Assembly: GCF_038592985.1 (NCBI RefSeq)
Contig: NZ_CP151951.1
Coordinates: forward strand, 2,595,001 to 2,659,000
DNA length: 64,000 nt
Source: Paenibacillus sp. FSL R10-2782
Lineage (GTDB): Bacteria > Bacillota > Bacilli > Paenibacillales > Paenibacillaceae
Direction of reading: 5' to 3'
Below the pieces are notes generated by a model that worked only from the letters and a program-made list of their open reading frames with translations, had not been told where the DNA came from and did not search any database. The translations under genes were made by a program, and so were the position numbers. Positions 56,793 through 64,000 of the stretch are shown here, one piece after another. Positions within the stretch are counted from its first letter, which is position 1, and the number at the start of each line of letters is the position of its first letter.

Positions 56793-56838
56793 ATGGGGTA
56801 ATGCCAGCGTAGTGACAGCAACGCTGGTATTGCCCCAT
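56793..56838 (+). terminator. Long hairpin terminator after the collagen-like gene
   Basis: ATGGGGTAATGCCAGCGT pairs with ACGCTGGTATTGCCCCAT (18 bp, one G-T wobble) around AGTGACAGCA. Only a short AT-rich tail follows. Confidence 0.75.
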
Positions 56839-56901
56839 AATTGCCCTTGTGCTGCATTTCTTAGTGTATGGAAAATCGGCGATTTTATTGGGTTTTACTC
56901 C

Positions 56902-56940
56902 CTTAACGTGCGAAATCCGTGTTTTGTTGGCGGAAGCCCT
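56902..56940 (-). repeat. Degenerate second copy of the terminal repeat tip
   Basis: CTTAACGT ... TTTTGTTGGCGGAAGCCC resembles the true right end CTTAACGT ... AAATGTTGGCGGGACCCC and lies just inside it. It may be a nested or tandem transposon end. Confidence 0.4.
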
Positions 56941-57017
56941 TAGAGTAATAAAAAACGCTAAGCTGGTAACATCCGAAGGCTTAACGTATATTTTCGTTAA
57001 AATGTTGGCGGGACCCC
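56939..57017 (-). repeat. Right terminal inverted repeat of the Tn3-family transposon
   Basis: 79 bp, reverse complement of the left end with five mismatches. Followed at once by the target duplicate TTAAA (57018-57022). Confidence 0.9.
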
Positions 57018-57059
57018 TTAAAGAAGGAAAGAGTCAGGAGTATACTTTAGCTATGCAAA

Positions 57060-57073
57060 TGAAAGCGCAATCA
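57060..57073 (+). promoter_or_regulatory. cre-like site before the sugar-binding protein gene
   Basis: TGAAAGCGCAATCA fits TGWAANCGNTNWCA at 13 of 14 positions. A TATACT word about 20 bp upstream may be the -10. The transposon target lies just upstream of this control region. Confidence 0.5.
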
Positions 57074-57104
57074 AAAAAGAAACACATAAGGGGGATATAA
57101 ACCA

Positions 57105-57712
57105 ATGAAAAAAACTTACAAACGTTGAAGTGCAGTATTGCTAGTGCTTACCATGTCCGTTGGATTGGCCGCTTGTGGCTGGGATAACTCAAACTCCTCT
57201 GAAGCGAAGGCGGGAGACGGAACGATCAAATTGAAGGTATATGCGCAGCATTTCGATGACAATACCGCAAAGCCGTTCGATTATGCAGTGGAAGAGCTCA
57301 AAAAGGAAATGCCAAATGTCGAGATTGAACTGGATTCTGCTGTTCAGGACGGATACCAGAAGCTGAAGACTTATGCAGCAACGGGAAATATGCCGGATAT
57401 CTATTTCACGGATTGGCCGACCCAAAGGTAGCAGCCTTCCTTGCAACAAAATCAGCCGAGTACAGATATACCCAACTTGGAAGTCCAATCATTTCGCCTA
57501 AGGTCGATAAGCAAATTGCCTCCAATGTTCCAGCAATGATGCAGCGGGTCGCCAAAGAGTTGCTGCCAAACGCCCAAAAATATGCTCAACTTCTGAGCAA
57601 TACAAAAATTCAGAACGTAATTAATGACAATACCCAGAATCTGATGGTGAACAACTTCTCGGCAGAGGATTTTGTGAACAATTTGAACGGTTCATTGGAG
57701 AAGGAAAACTGA
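57105..57712 (+). pseudogene. ABC sugar-binding lipoprotein, nonsense codon and central deletion
   Basis: A family 1 extracellular solute-binding protein of the MsmE/RafE type. From ATG 57105 (after AGGGGGATATAAACCA) it reads MKKTYKR, then TGA at 57126-57128 where the frame continues SAVLLVLTMSVGLAACGWDN, a normal lipobox; TGG to TGA would explain it. The N-terminal lobe runs to MPDIYFTDWP at about 57415. There the frame shifts and the C-terminal end begins (PKVAAFLATKSAEYRYTQLG ... FVNNLNGSLEKE). Around 200 central residues are missing. Not functional. Confidence 0.88.
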
Positions 57713-57791
57713 TAATCCAGGGACAAGGCAACCCTTGGCGGCTTAAGTCGCTAGGGGAGGCTGTTCCGAAGATAAGGGATGGAAGCAAGAC

Positions 57792-59408
57792 ATGAAAATA
57801 TTTGGGGAACAAACCGGCGCTGGCACTGTTTCTGCTCCCTGCTTTGATCCTGTACAGTGTGATCCTGATTTATCCGGTTCTGCAGACCGTTCTTCGTAGC
57901 TTTTATGATTGGGATGGCCTTAGTACGCCGACCTTTTTCGGGATTGAGTAACTACCGGGAGCTGTTCTCCGATCCTCTACTTGCCAATTCGCTTCAGAAC
58001 GGATTGATCTTTGCAATTGTGCTGGCGGTCTTTCAGATCGGCTTGGGAACTCTATTGGCGCTGATCTGTGCGGACCCGCGTACACGCGGGCGGAAAATAC
58101 TGAAAACAGCTTATTTTATCCCGGTGGTTCTATCCGTGACCGTGGTATGCCAACTGTGGATTGCAATCTACGACCCGACCAACGGACTGATCAACCGGCT
58201 GTTCGATCTCTTGAATATCCCATATCAGCAAAATTGGCTGAGCTCTCCGACAGCTTCAATCATTGCCATCGCCTTCGTTAACGTCTGGCAGTTTATGGGG
58301 TATCAATTCTCGCTGCTATATGCAGGGGTAAAACCAGTACCCGAGGACTACTTTGAAGCCGCGACGATTGACGGCTGCAGCAAGTGGAGGGCGCACCTGC
58401 ATGTCACGCTTCCTTTGATGAGGGAAACGTACAAATTCTGCTTTATTATTGCGATTACCTCTGGAATTGGTGCCTTTGTGCAGATGCTAATTATGACAAA
58501 CGGAGGACCTGGTACTATAAACTATACATTGACATTCATGATTTATCGTTATGCCTTTATGGAGAGCAACTATGGCTATGCATGTGCTGTATCCGTGTTG
58601 CTTGTGCTGATCTCGCTGTGGCTGTATCTGATTGTTTCCGTCTATCCGTTGTTCTGGATGGTTTCCTACTCGTTGAAGAACAATGATGTGATTTTCGTCA
58701 CCAACCCATTCGGATTACCAATGCATTTTCGTTACGAAAATTATATCAATGCCTGGACGCAATTGAATGTTCCCCGTTATTTTCTGAACAGTCTTGTCGT
58801 ATCGATGATCTCGACTCTGTTCATCCTTTTGCTGGCTCTGATGTTTGCCTTTGCAGTTGCTCGCATGAGGTGGAGGTTTCGTTCTGCCATACGGACATAT
58901 ATGATCATAGGAATGTTTATGCCGCTACAGGTTATTATGATACCACTGGCCATTTCTGGTTCGAGATTTTCACCTTACGAATACATATGGAGCTCTTATT
59001 CTTCCCTATATCGCAATTGGACTTCCTTTCTCGTCAATGGTTTTCTTTGGTTTTCTTGTAGGAATCCCTAAGGAGATCGAAGAGGCGGCATGCATAGATG
59101 GAGCTAGTATTTATAGCCTGTTCCTGAAGATCATTTTGCCGCTTGCCTTGCCTGCAATTGCGACTGTAGCCATTTTTCAGTTCTTGAACAACTGGAATGA
59201 GTTCACTTTGGCCTATATTCTGATTTCTGATGAGAATATGAAGACCTTGCCGTTAGGTTTGCTTTTCTTCCAAGGCTCCTACAGCACGGATTGGGGGGCC
59301 ATGGGGGCTGTTATGACTATAGCTTCCCTGCCGATGGTACTTGTCTATCTATTCTTGAGTGAACAAGTGGAGCGGGCGATGACAGTAGGTTCCACCGCGA
59401 AAGGATAA
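57792..59408 (+). pseudogene. Two fused ABC sugar permease genes (MsmF/MsmG type), frameshifted
   Basis: The left half is the first permease: NKPALALFLLPALILYSVIL, a frameshift at about 57943 in a T run (FFGI versus FSGLSNYRELF), then a long intact stretch with the EAA loop YFEAATIDGCSKWRAHLHVT. At about 58625 it passes in frame into the start of the second permease (LYLIVSVYPLFWMVSYSLKN). This one shifts frame near 58957 and ends with the EAA loop EIEEAACIDGASIYSLFLKI and a normal C-terminus. So the end of permease 1 and the start of permease 2 were deleted, with three further frame faults including one near 57797. The pair once imported alpha-galactosides. Confidence 0.88.
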
Positions 59409-59429
59409 AAGGAATCAGGTTGAAAGCCC

Positions 59430-60020
59430 TTAGGAATCCGCTTGTACAACCGTCGAATTCATGTGGCCTGTCAGTCGTTGTGGCGGGAAAACCGTTTGCA
59501 CCGGTGCAATGATAATAGCAGCGAACAAGACTTTGATCAGATCTCCGATAACATAAGGATAGAAACCCTGAATCATGGCTTCGGAGAACGACATTTTATA
59601 GGCAAAGGCAAGCCAGGGCACACCTGAAACATAGATCAGCATTGAACCAAACAGCTCCAATACGATAAAAGCCAGGAAGTAACCGAAGAAGCCTTTCAGT
59701 TTGATTCGAGCGAGTAGCCATCCAATCAGGAGAGCGGATATGGGCCACATCATGACGTATCCTCCTGTAGGACCCAGTAGAACGGCCAGCCCTCCGGTTC
59801 CATGCAAAAGAGGGAAGCCAAGTGCAGTCAAAATTACGACCAGAGCAATGCTTAGAAAACCGTACAATGGGCCCAGCAATCCTCCAGCCAGCATCACGGC
59901 AAGAGTTTGCAATGTAATCGGGACAGGCGAGAAACCGATCGGAATGCTTATGTATCCGAAAAGGACCAGTATGGCCGCCATGAGTGCGCTAAATACAGTA
60001 CCTCGCAAAGATAATTTCAT
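59430..60020 (-). CDS. bioY: Biotin ECF transporter S component BioY
   Basis: A 196-residue membrane protein with six helices that captures biotin for ECF-type uptake. Family marks are LRGTVFSALMAAILVLFGYI, PVPITLQTLAVMLAGGLLGP, GGLAVLLGPTGGYVMMWPIS and the C-terminal FYPYVIGDLIKVLFAAIIIA. Start ATG 60020 follows AAAGGAGTG. It diverges from the ecfA1/ecfA2-T operon across a BirA box, so biotin supply controls both units and the group probably forms one transporter. The gene lies just to the right of the decayed sugar locus. Confidence 0.95.
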   Translation of the reverse strand: MKLSLRGTVFSALMAAILVLFGYISIPIGFSPVPITLQTLAVMLAGGLLGPLYGFLSIALVVILTALGFPLLHGTGGLAVLLGPTGGYVMMWPISALLIGWLLARIKLKGFFGYFLAFIVLELFGSMLIYVSGVPWLAFAYKMSFSEAMIQGFYPYVIGDLIKVLFAAIIIAPVQTVFPPQRLTGHMNSTVVQADS

Positions 60021-60053
60021 GTTTGAACACTCCTTTCGATTTTGGTAGTCTTA

Positions 60054-60086
60054 TTGTTAACCAAATAAATATAATTTGGTTAACGA
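60054..60086. promoter_or_regulatory. BirA box (biotin operator) between bioY and ecfA1
   Basis: GTTAACCAAAT (60056-60066) and ATTTGGTTAAC (60074-60084) are perfect 11-bp inverted arms around a 7-bp centre; the pattern TTGTTAACC-N-GGTTAAC is the known Bacillus BirA site. It sits in both promoters. Confidence 0.9.
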
Positions 60087-60133
60087 TTTGGATCGTACCA
60101 CAAATGAATCAAAAGGGAAAGGACCCATTTGCG

Positions 60134-60988
60134 ATGCAAAACGTTATACCATTAATCACGCTGGAGAATGCTCGTGTTCATTATGAGTCAGAGTCTGGAC
60201 GTGTTCGTAAGGCGGTTGATGGAGTTTCCCTGAAATTGCATGCCGGAGAATGGATGAGTGTAGTAGGAGCCAATGGAAGCGGCAAAAGTACGTTGGCCGG
60301 GCTGTTGATTGGGTTCACTCCGTTATCCGGTGGAGCAAGGCAGGCTTCTCCAAAACTTGTCGTTCGTGGAGTCCTGCAGCAGCCTGATGCGCAGATATTC
60401 GGTGACACCATTGAAGAGGAATTTCACTTTGCCCTGTCGCCATTGCTTGGATCCGTAGACGAACAATTACGGCGTAGAGAACACGCATTACATACCGTAG
60501 GGCTTGACTTTTCGCCGGGTGCGGCAATCTCACAGCTTTCTGGAGGGCAAAAACAATTGCTCAACATTGCGGTAGCGCTGGCAGCCAAACCGGACGTACT
60601 CATTCTGGACGAGCCAACAGCCATGCTGGATACCGGTGCGAGAGAACGAATGGAAGCCATTGTGCATGCTGTTGTCCGCGAGGGGACGGCGGTAATCTGG
60701 ATTACGCATCATCTGGAAGAAGCCACCTTTTGTGATCGAATCATTGCTATGGAGCGAGGACGTTGTGTGTATGACGGAGTGCCTTCGTCCTTCTTTTATG
60801 GGCGTGAGAAGGAGGTGATCCTTGCCAAAGAAGATGAGCAGCGATCACCTTGTGAGCGACTTGGGCTTGATCCACCTTTTACTGTGCAAACGGCGCTCCT
60901 GCTGAAGCAGCAAGGCATGCTCCGTCATGCCACTCCACTGCGACCTGAGCAGCTGGTTAAGGAGGTAGCCTGTTGCATATCGAATTGA
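60134..60988 (+). CDS. Energy-coupling factor ATPase EcfA1
   Basis: An ABC ATPase of about 284 residues that drives an ECF vitamin transporter. It has Walker A GANGSGKST (about 45-53), Q-loop VLQQPDAQIFG with the ECF-typical PDxQIF word, signature LSGGQKQ, Walker B VLILDEPTA and H-loop ITHHLEEA. I start at ATG 60134 (GGAAAGGA upstream); ATG 60104 is an alternative, and a start at 60023 would lie beyond the operator. It ends inside the next gene (16-bp overlap). Divergent bioY and the BirA box indicate biotin uptake. Confidence 0.9.
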   Translation: MQNVIPLITLENARVHYESESGRVRKAVDGVSLKLHAGEWMSVVGANGSGKSTLAGLLIGFTPLSGGARQASPKLVVRGVLQQPDAQIFGDTIEEEFHFALSPLLGSVDEQLRRREHALHTVGLDFSPGAAISQLSGGQKQLLNIAVALAAKPDVLILDEPTAMLDTGARERMEAIVHAVVREGTAVIWITHHLEEATFCDRIIAMERGRCVYDGVPSSFFYGREKEVILAKEDEQRSPCERLGLDPPFTVQTALLLKQQGMLRHATPLRPEQLVKEVACCISN

Positions 60989-62757
60989 ATCATTTAAGTG
61001 TAGCAGCGCCGGAACCCCATAAACGTGCACTGCTTCAGGATGTGTCCGTTACAATGAACAGTGGGGAAATCACCCTGCTGGTGGGTTGCACAGGGTCGGG
61101 TAAAACTACGCTGCTGCAAACGATAGCTGGCCTAAAACCACCAAATGCAGGGAGTATTCTGCTGGATGATGAGCCCTTCTGGCAAAACGGAAAAGTGCCG
61201 CAGTCTATTCTTTTGCGGATGGGGCTGGTATTTCAATTCCCGGAGCAACAACTGTTTGCCCGCAGCGTTCAGCGTGAATTCGCGTATTCTCTGCGTCCAT
61301 ATCGATTTACCGAGGAGCAAAAGAAACGCCAAATTTCCAGTGCCCTTGAACAGTGGGACCCGCCAGCAGGCAAAGAGTCGGAGCGGCAGTTCAATCTGGA
61401 CAGATCGCCATTTGCACTAAGCGGAGGGGAACGAAGAAGACTTGGTCTTGCATTGGGAACCGCTGTCGAGCCGCATTGGCTGCTTCTGGATGAACCCAGC
61501 GTCGGATTGGAAGCGCAAAGTGTAGTGCTTCTGCTCAAAGCGCTGGATCAGCATCGGCATGCAGGTGGGGGAGCCGTTGTGGCTACGCACGACTTGGATA
61601 CGTTTTTGCCGCGTGCGGATCGGGTTCTTTTGCTTCGAGAAGGGTGTCTGATCGCTGATCTGACACCCAAAGAAATCCATTCACGGCCAGACCTGCTGCA
61701 GCAGGCTGGGCTTGGGCTGCCACCTTCCATGCGACTGGCACAGCAATTCGCTGTGGCAGGTATTGAGCTGCCTTTTACCGCATTGACGCCGGAGGAGATG
61801 GCTGAACATATTGTTTTTTTCAGGTTACATGGATGGGATATGGTGCAGGAGCTCAAGCCGGATGATGAGCTGCGTGCAGCAGAAAAGATGGAACAGGAAA
61901 AGGTGCATACCAATGAATCGGCAACTTCTGCACTGGCTCAAGGTAATGTAGCCGCAGAAATTATTAATCTGGCATCAGCGGACAGCCAGGCAGTTTCAAG
62001 CATCGGATTGTACGGTGCCATCGACCCGCGTCTCAAATGGATTTTGTATATTTTGCTCGTAACTGCGTCGATGCTTCAACATCGCTGGCTGGGACTGTCA
62101 TTCACATTGGTGCCAGTAGCGCTGGCACTAGCTGCTCTGCCTCGACAAGCTCTGGCTGGCTGCGTGAAGTTAATGAAGCCGTTATTGTTGTTTTTTCTCA
62201 TATCCACGGTTTTGTCAGGAACAACTCTTTCAACAGAAAGGGGCAGTCTCCAGTTCGGTTTCTCCCTGATACAGGCGGAGGCTACTTTGCTGAATGTGTA
62301 CCGCTTGTTAATTGTTACCTTGGCCAGTCTCTGGTTTTCGCTGACTACGCCATATGGACGCATGGTGGAAGGATTGAACTGGGTGCTTGGTGTTGGCAAA
62401 AGATTGAGGCTTCCCGTTACCTCGTTTGCACTTGCCGTATCGTTAATCTTTCGGTTCATTCCGATGATCTGGAATGAATGGCAGCGATTTTCGCTGATTG
62501 TCCGGGCACGCGGCAAAGCTGCACTACGACCAAACACGGTGCGGGTGCGGGATCTTGGACCGATGGTGATTCCCTTGCTGATGTCGCTGTTTCAGCGTGC
62601 GGAGGACATGACGATCGGGATGGAAATGCGGAAAGTTAAAGAGCATTCCCTGCTAGGAACACGTTCCGTCTTGCTGGTATGGTCCAAGCGGGATACGATG
62701 ATCTGTATCACAGGCCTTATTGTTTTTGCATTATTTATATCCATTCGGAATCTCTGA
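60973..62757 (+). CDS. Fused energy-coupling factor ATPase EcfA2 and transmembrane EcfT
   Basis: A 594-residue fusion. Residues 1-280 are an ABC ATPase (Walker A GCTGSGKTT at 38-46, FQFPEQQLFA Q-loop, signature LSGGERRR, Walker B WLLLDEPSV, H-loop THDLD); about 280-345 is a Glu/Ala-rich linker; about 345-594 is EcfT with five membrane helices (IDPRLKWILYILLVTASMLQ onward) and the coupling-helix motif RARGKA. A second ARG-like motif, expected in AMEARGY, reads GMEMRKVKE. The TTG start 60973 has GGAGGT upstream and overlaps ecfA1. With EcfA1 and BioY this gives a complete ECF transporter. Confidence 0.88.
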   Translation: MHIELNHLSVAAPEPHKRALLQDVSVTMNSGEITLLVGCTGSGKTTLLQTIAGLKPPNAGSILLDDEPFWQNGKVPQSILLRMGLVFQFPEQQLFARSVQREFAYSLRPYRFTEEQKKRQISSALEQWDPPAGKESERQFNLDRSPFALSGGERRRLGLALGTAVEPHWLLLDEPSVGLEAQSVVLLLKALDQHRHAGGGAVVATHDLDTFLPRADRVLLLREGCLIADLTPKEIHSRPDLLQQAGLGLPPSMRLAQQFAVAGIELPFTALTPEEMAEHIVFFRLHGWDMVQELKPDDELRAAEKMEQEKVHTNESATSALAQGNVAAEIINLASADSQAVSSIGLYGAIDPRLKWILYILLVTASMLQHRWLGLSFTLVPVALALAALPRQALAGCVKLMKPLLLFFLISTVLSGTTLSTERGSLQFGFSLIQAEATLLNVYRLLIVTLASLWFSLTTPYGRMVEGLNWVLGVGKRLRLPVTSFALAVSLIFRFIPMIWNEWQRFSLIVRARGKAALRPNTVRVRDLGPMVIPLLMSLFQRAEDMTIGMEMRKVKEHSLLGTRSVLLVWSKRDTMICITGLIVFALFISIRNL

Positions 62758-62898
62758 AGAAGAAAATTATTGCGACAGAACCAAACCTGAATCAGAGCCT
62801 GAAACGCAGTGCTTTTCAAACATCATGCATAAATAAATTCGTTTTTGCTCAAAATAGGCTTGCTTTGATCATCTCAAAGCGGATAGGGAGGGGCAACG

Positions 62899-63180
62899 AT
62901 GAAGGATAAATTTTTGCAGGAAGAAAAGCAAGAATATACGGATGTATCTACGGTGGAGTCACAGCGAAATGATCTGGTTCTCGAAGAGTTCCCTGAAGGT
63001 CCTTACGGTTCAGCTCTGATGTCTGAATCTCTTGGAAAAAGCTCGCCGTGGCGAGTAGATCAGAGAACCGCGCATCGTTTTGATTATGAAAATCATGAGT
63101 TGCATGAGGAGGAAGTTCGGGATTATCCCGGCCAGGACGTTTATGACGAATCAGTTCCCAATAACGTGATCAAACCTTAA
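62899..63180 (+). CDS. Small acidic hypothetical protein
   Basis: A 93-residue protein with a good ribosome binding site (GGGAGGGG) before ATG 62899. It is strongly hydrophilic and acidic, without helices that look membrane-bound or a Cys motif; short words such as EEFPEGPYGS, RVDQRTAHRFDYENHELHEE stand out. It resembles small Bacillales proteins of unknown role. It is separated by 141 bp from the ECF operon and followed by a terminator. Function unknown. Confidence 0.6.
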   Translation: MKDKFLQEEKQEYTDVSTVESQRNDLVLEEFPEGPYGSALMSESLGKSSPWRVDQRTAHRFDYENHELHEEEVRDYPGQDVYDESVPNNVIKP

Positions 63181-63223
63181 TACCCACAATGATTAGTCAT
63201 GATATGATGTTATAAAATAGATG

Positions 63224-63262
63224 ATAGCCTCCGGCAGGATAATCTTGCCTGGGGCTATTTTC
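63224..63262 (+). terminator. Terminator after the small acidic protein gene
   Basis: ATAGCC-CAGG pairs with CCTG-GGCTAT with a mismatch, followed by TTTTC. Confidence 0.7.
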
Positions 63263-63357
63263 AGTTATACTGCTCGAAAACAAACTTTTGCAAATTCCAC
63301 AATATGGGGTATCATAAGCGTAACCAAAGACGAGTTTATTGAAAAGGAGAGGCTTTC

Positions 63358-63708
63358 ATGAATCCCATTTTAAATCAAATTGGTACTGTGTTTATCCCTG
63401 TCAATGACATTGAAAAAGCGCGCGATTGGTACTGCGAGATATTGGGATTGCCTGCGGATGGAGAGATTTTATTTGGACATTTGTACATCGTTCCGATGAA
63501 TGGAACACGTATTGTGCTGGACAGCAAAATCTATGCCAAGAACCATACGTTTAAAACGCCGGCATTTCATTTTGATACTCATAATATTGAAGAAGCCTAT
63601 GCATTTATGCAATCTAAACATGTAAATATAACGACAACCATAGAGCATGACCAATGGTTTAACTTTCAGGATCCTGACGGAAATCTGTTGATGATATGCA
63701 AGTGTTAA
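63358..63708 (+). CDS. VOC family protein (glyoxalase/bleomycin-resistance fold)
   Basis: A 116-residue single-module VOC protein. It begins NPILNQIGTVFIPVNDIEKA and RDWYCEILGLP, ends EHDQWFNFQDPDGNLLMICK, the classic VOC opening and closing strands; metal-ligand positions are not all His/Glu, so the catalytic role is unsure. Start ATG follows AAAGGAGAGGCTTTC. Members range from dioxygenases to antibiotic-binding proteins; nothing here selects one. Confidence 0.88.
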   Translation: MNPILNQIGTVFIPVNDIEKARDWYCEILGLPADGEILFGHLYIVPMNGTRIVLDSKIYAKNHTFKTPAFHFDTHNIEEAYAFMQSKHVNITTTIEHDQWFNFQDPDGNLLMICKC

Positions 63709-63734
63709 ATGAATAAATGGTAAGCCCTCCTAGT

Positions 63735-63757
63735 ATACAATAATTGAAGTATTGTAT
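63735..63757. repeat. Short inverted repeat after the VOC gene
   Basis: ATACAATA (63735-63742) and TATTGTAT (63750-63757) form an 8-bp stem. No T tail follows. May be an operator. Confidence 0.35.
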
Positions 63758-63904
63758 CGTTTGTTAGCCAGTCAGAGTCTCTAAACTTCTTGCCGACGTA
63801 CTATCAAACAGATCTTCATATGACTGCAAAAAAAACAGGTGCAATCACCAAATTCAGTCTTCTTGGATAGTGTGAGCCAGACAGAGGCCTAATAACAATA
63901 ATTA

Positions 63905-63918
63905 TGCAATCGCTTACA
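63905..63918 (+). promoter_or_regulatory. cre-like site before the gene at the right edge
   Basis: TGCAATCGCTTACA fits TGWAANCGNTNWCA at 13 of 14 positions. It lies 34 bp before the possible start at 63952 and suggests carbon catabolite control. Confidence 0.45.
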
Positions 63919-63951
63919 TTTCTATAAAATTCCGTTCTTTAAAAGGAGGGT

Positions 63952-64000
63952 ATGTCATATGATCACATGTTAGAATCTCAGGAAGTGAAGTGTTGGAAAC
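63952..64000 (+). CDS. Start of an unknown gene, cut by the window edge
   Basis: An open frame from ATG 63952 to the end reads MSYDHMLESQEVKCWK. AAAGGAGG lies close upstream (2 nt before this ATG, 18 nt before the in-frame ATG at 63967), so the start is unsure. Too short to identify. Confidence 0.35.
   Translation, partial: MSYDHMLESQEVKCWK

Larger units (their letters stand above)
51094..57017. mobile_element. Tn3-family transposon with collagen-like cargo gene
   Basis: A 5.9-kb unit bounded by terminal inverted repeats beginning GGGGTTCCGCCAACATTTTA (left, 51094) and, on the other strand, GGGGTCCCGCCAACATTTTA (right, 57017). It is flanked by a perfect 5-bp direct repeat TTAAA (51089-51093 and 57018-57022), the hallmark of Tn3-family insertion. 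Inside, left to right: a broken tnpA and a broken tyrosine recombinase (both minus strand), a recombination site at 54679-54742, and a complete collagen-like gene on the plus strand. Both transposition genes are dead, so it would need help in trans to move. A second, solo end of the same family lies at 19985-20151. Confidence 0.92.

Noticed and set aside
56849..57100. 83-codon frame across the right transposon end
   Set aside because: It reads through the terminal repeat and target duplicate into the promoter region of the sugar-binding gene; no family resemblance.
60023..60133. N-terminal extension of EcfA1
   Set aside because: A start at 60023 would place codons across the BirA box and promoters; the later ATG has a ribosome binding site.

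Overview
The window looks like chromosome of a low-to-moderate GC, spore-forming Gram-positive of the Bacillales, most likely Paenibacillus (P. polymyxa-like; inferred from gene content, no rRNA is present). Signs are strong AGGAGG-type ribosome binding sites, frequent TTG/GTG starts, a T-box leader before proS, a BirA box before a biotin ECF transporter, TreR-type operators, CcpA cre-like sites, a YeeI-type YebC protein, and YesM/LacI-controlled sugar loci.

Layout. 1-3100: end of a P-type cation ATPase with two small genes, an AEC-type transporter and the tRNA hydroxylase TrhO. 3286-8614: GH27 alpha-galactosidase, a PfkB-type kinase, a P-loop kinase-like protein with a probable 3' frameshift, and T-box-controlled proS. 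8723-16218: spermidine-synthase-like protein and phosphoesterase, an OmpR-type two-component system, a BcrC-type PAP2 phosphatase, YeeI, and a TetR/NmrA pair with three matching operators. 16287-23261: a large protein of unknown function, two COG4705 membrane proteins (one frameshifted) separated by a transposon graveyard (CcdC-like gene cut short, IS3 orfA remnant, solo Tn3 end), an oxalate decarboxylase-like bicupin with an altered lid, YbaK, and a membrane-anchored L7/L12-like protein. 23525-33853: a second OmpR two-component system beside an M23 lipoprotein, the trehalose operon (treC-treP-treR) and a 6-phospho-beta-glucosidase. 34057-45427: phosphodiesterase, the agmatine-to-putrescine pair aguA/aguB, an AI-2E family permease, a NarL two-component system, an RND efflux pump with adaptor, and an Asp23 protein; three copies of one hairpin/terminator element punctuate this stretch.

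45639-59408 is an alpha-galactoside locus in decay. The GH36 alpha-galactosidase, LacI regulator and YesM sensor kinase are intact, but the response regulator is cut short, the sugar-binding lipoprotein has a nonsense codon and a central deletion, and the two permeases are fused and frameshifted. Inside it, at 51094-57017, sits a complete-looking Tn3-family transposon: 79-bp terminal inverted repeats, a perfect 5-bp target duplication (TTAAA), a dead transposase, a dead TnpI-type tyrosine recombinase with a recognisable recombination site, and one intact cargo gene encoding a collagen-like, beta-helix-like protein. This unit is the most unusual thing in the window.

59430-64000: bioY diverges from an ecfA1 / ecfA2-ecfT operon (the second ATPase and the transmembrane EcfT are fused in one protein) around a BirA box, followed by a small acidic protein, a VOC protein and the start of a gene preceded by a cre-like site. 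No rRNA, tRNA or CRISPR array was recognised.
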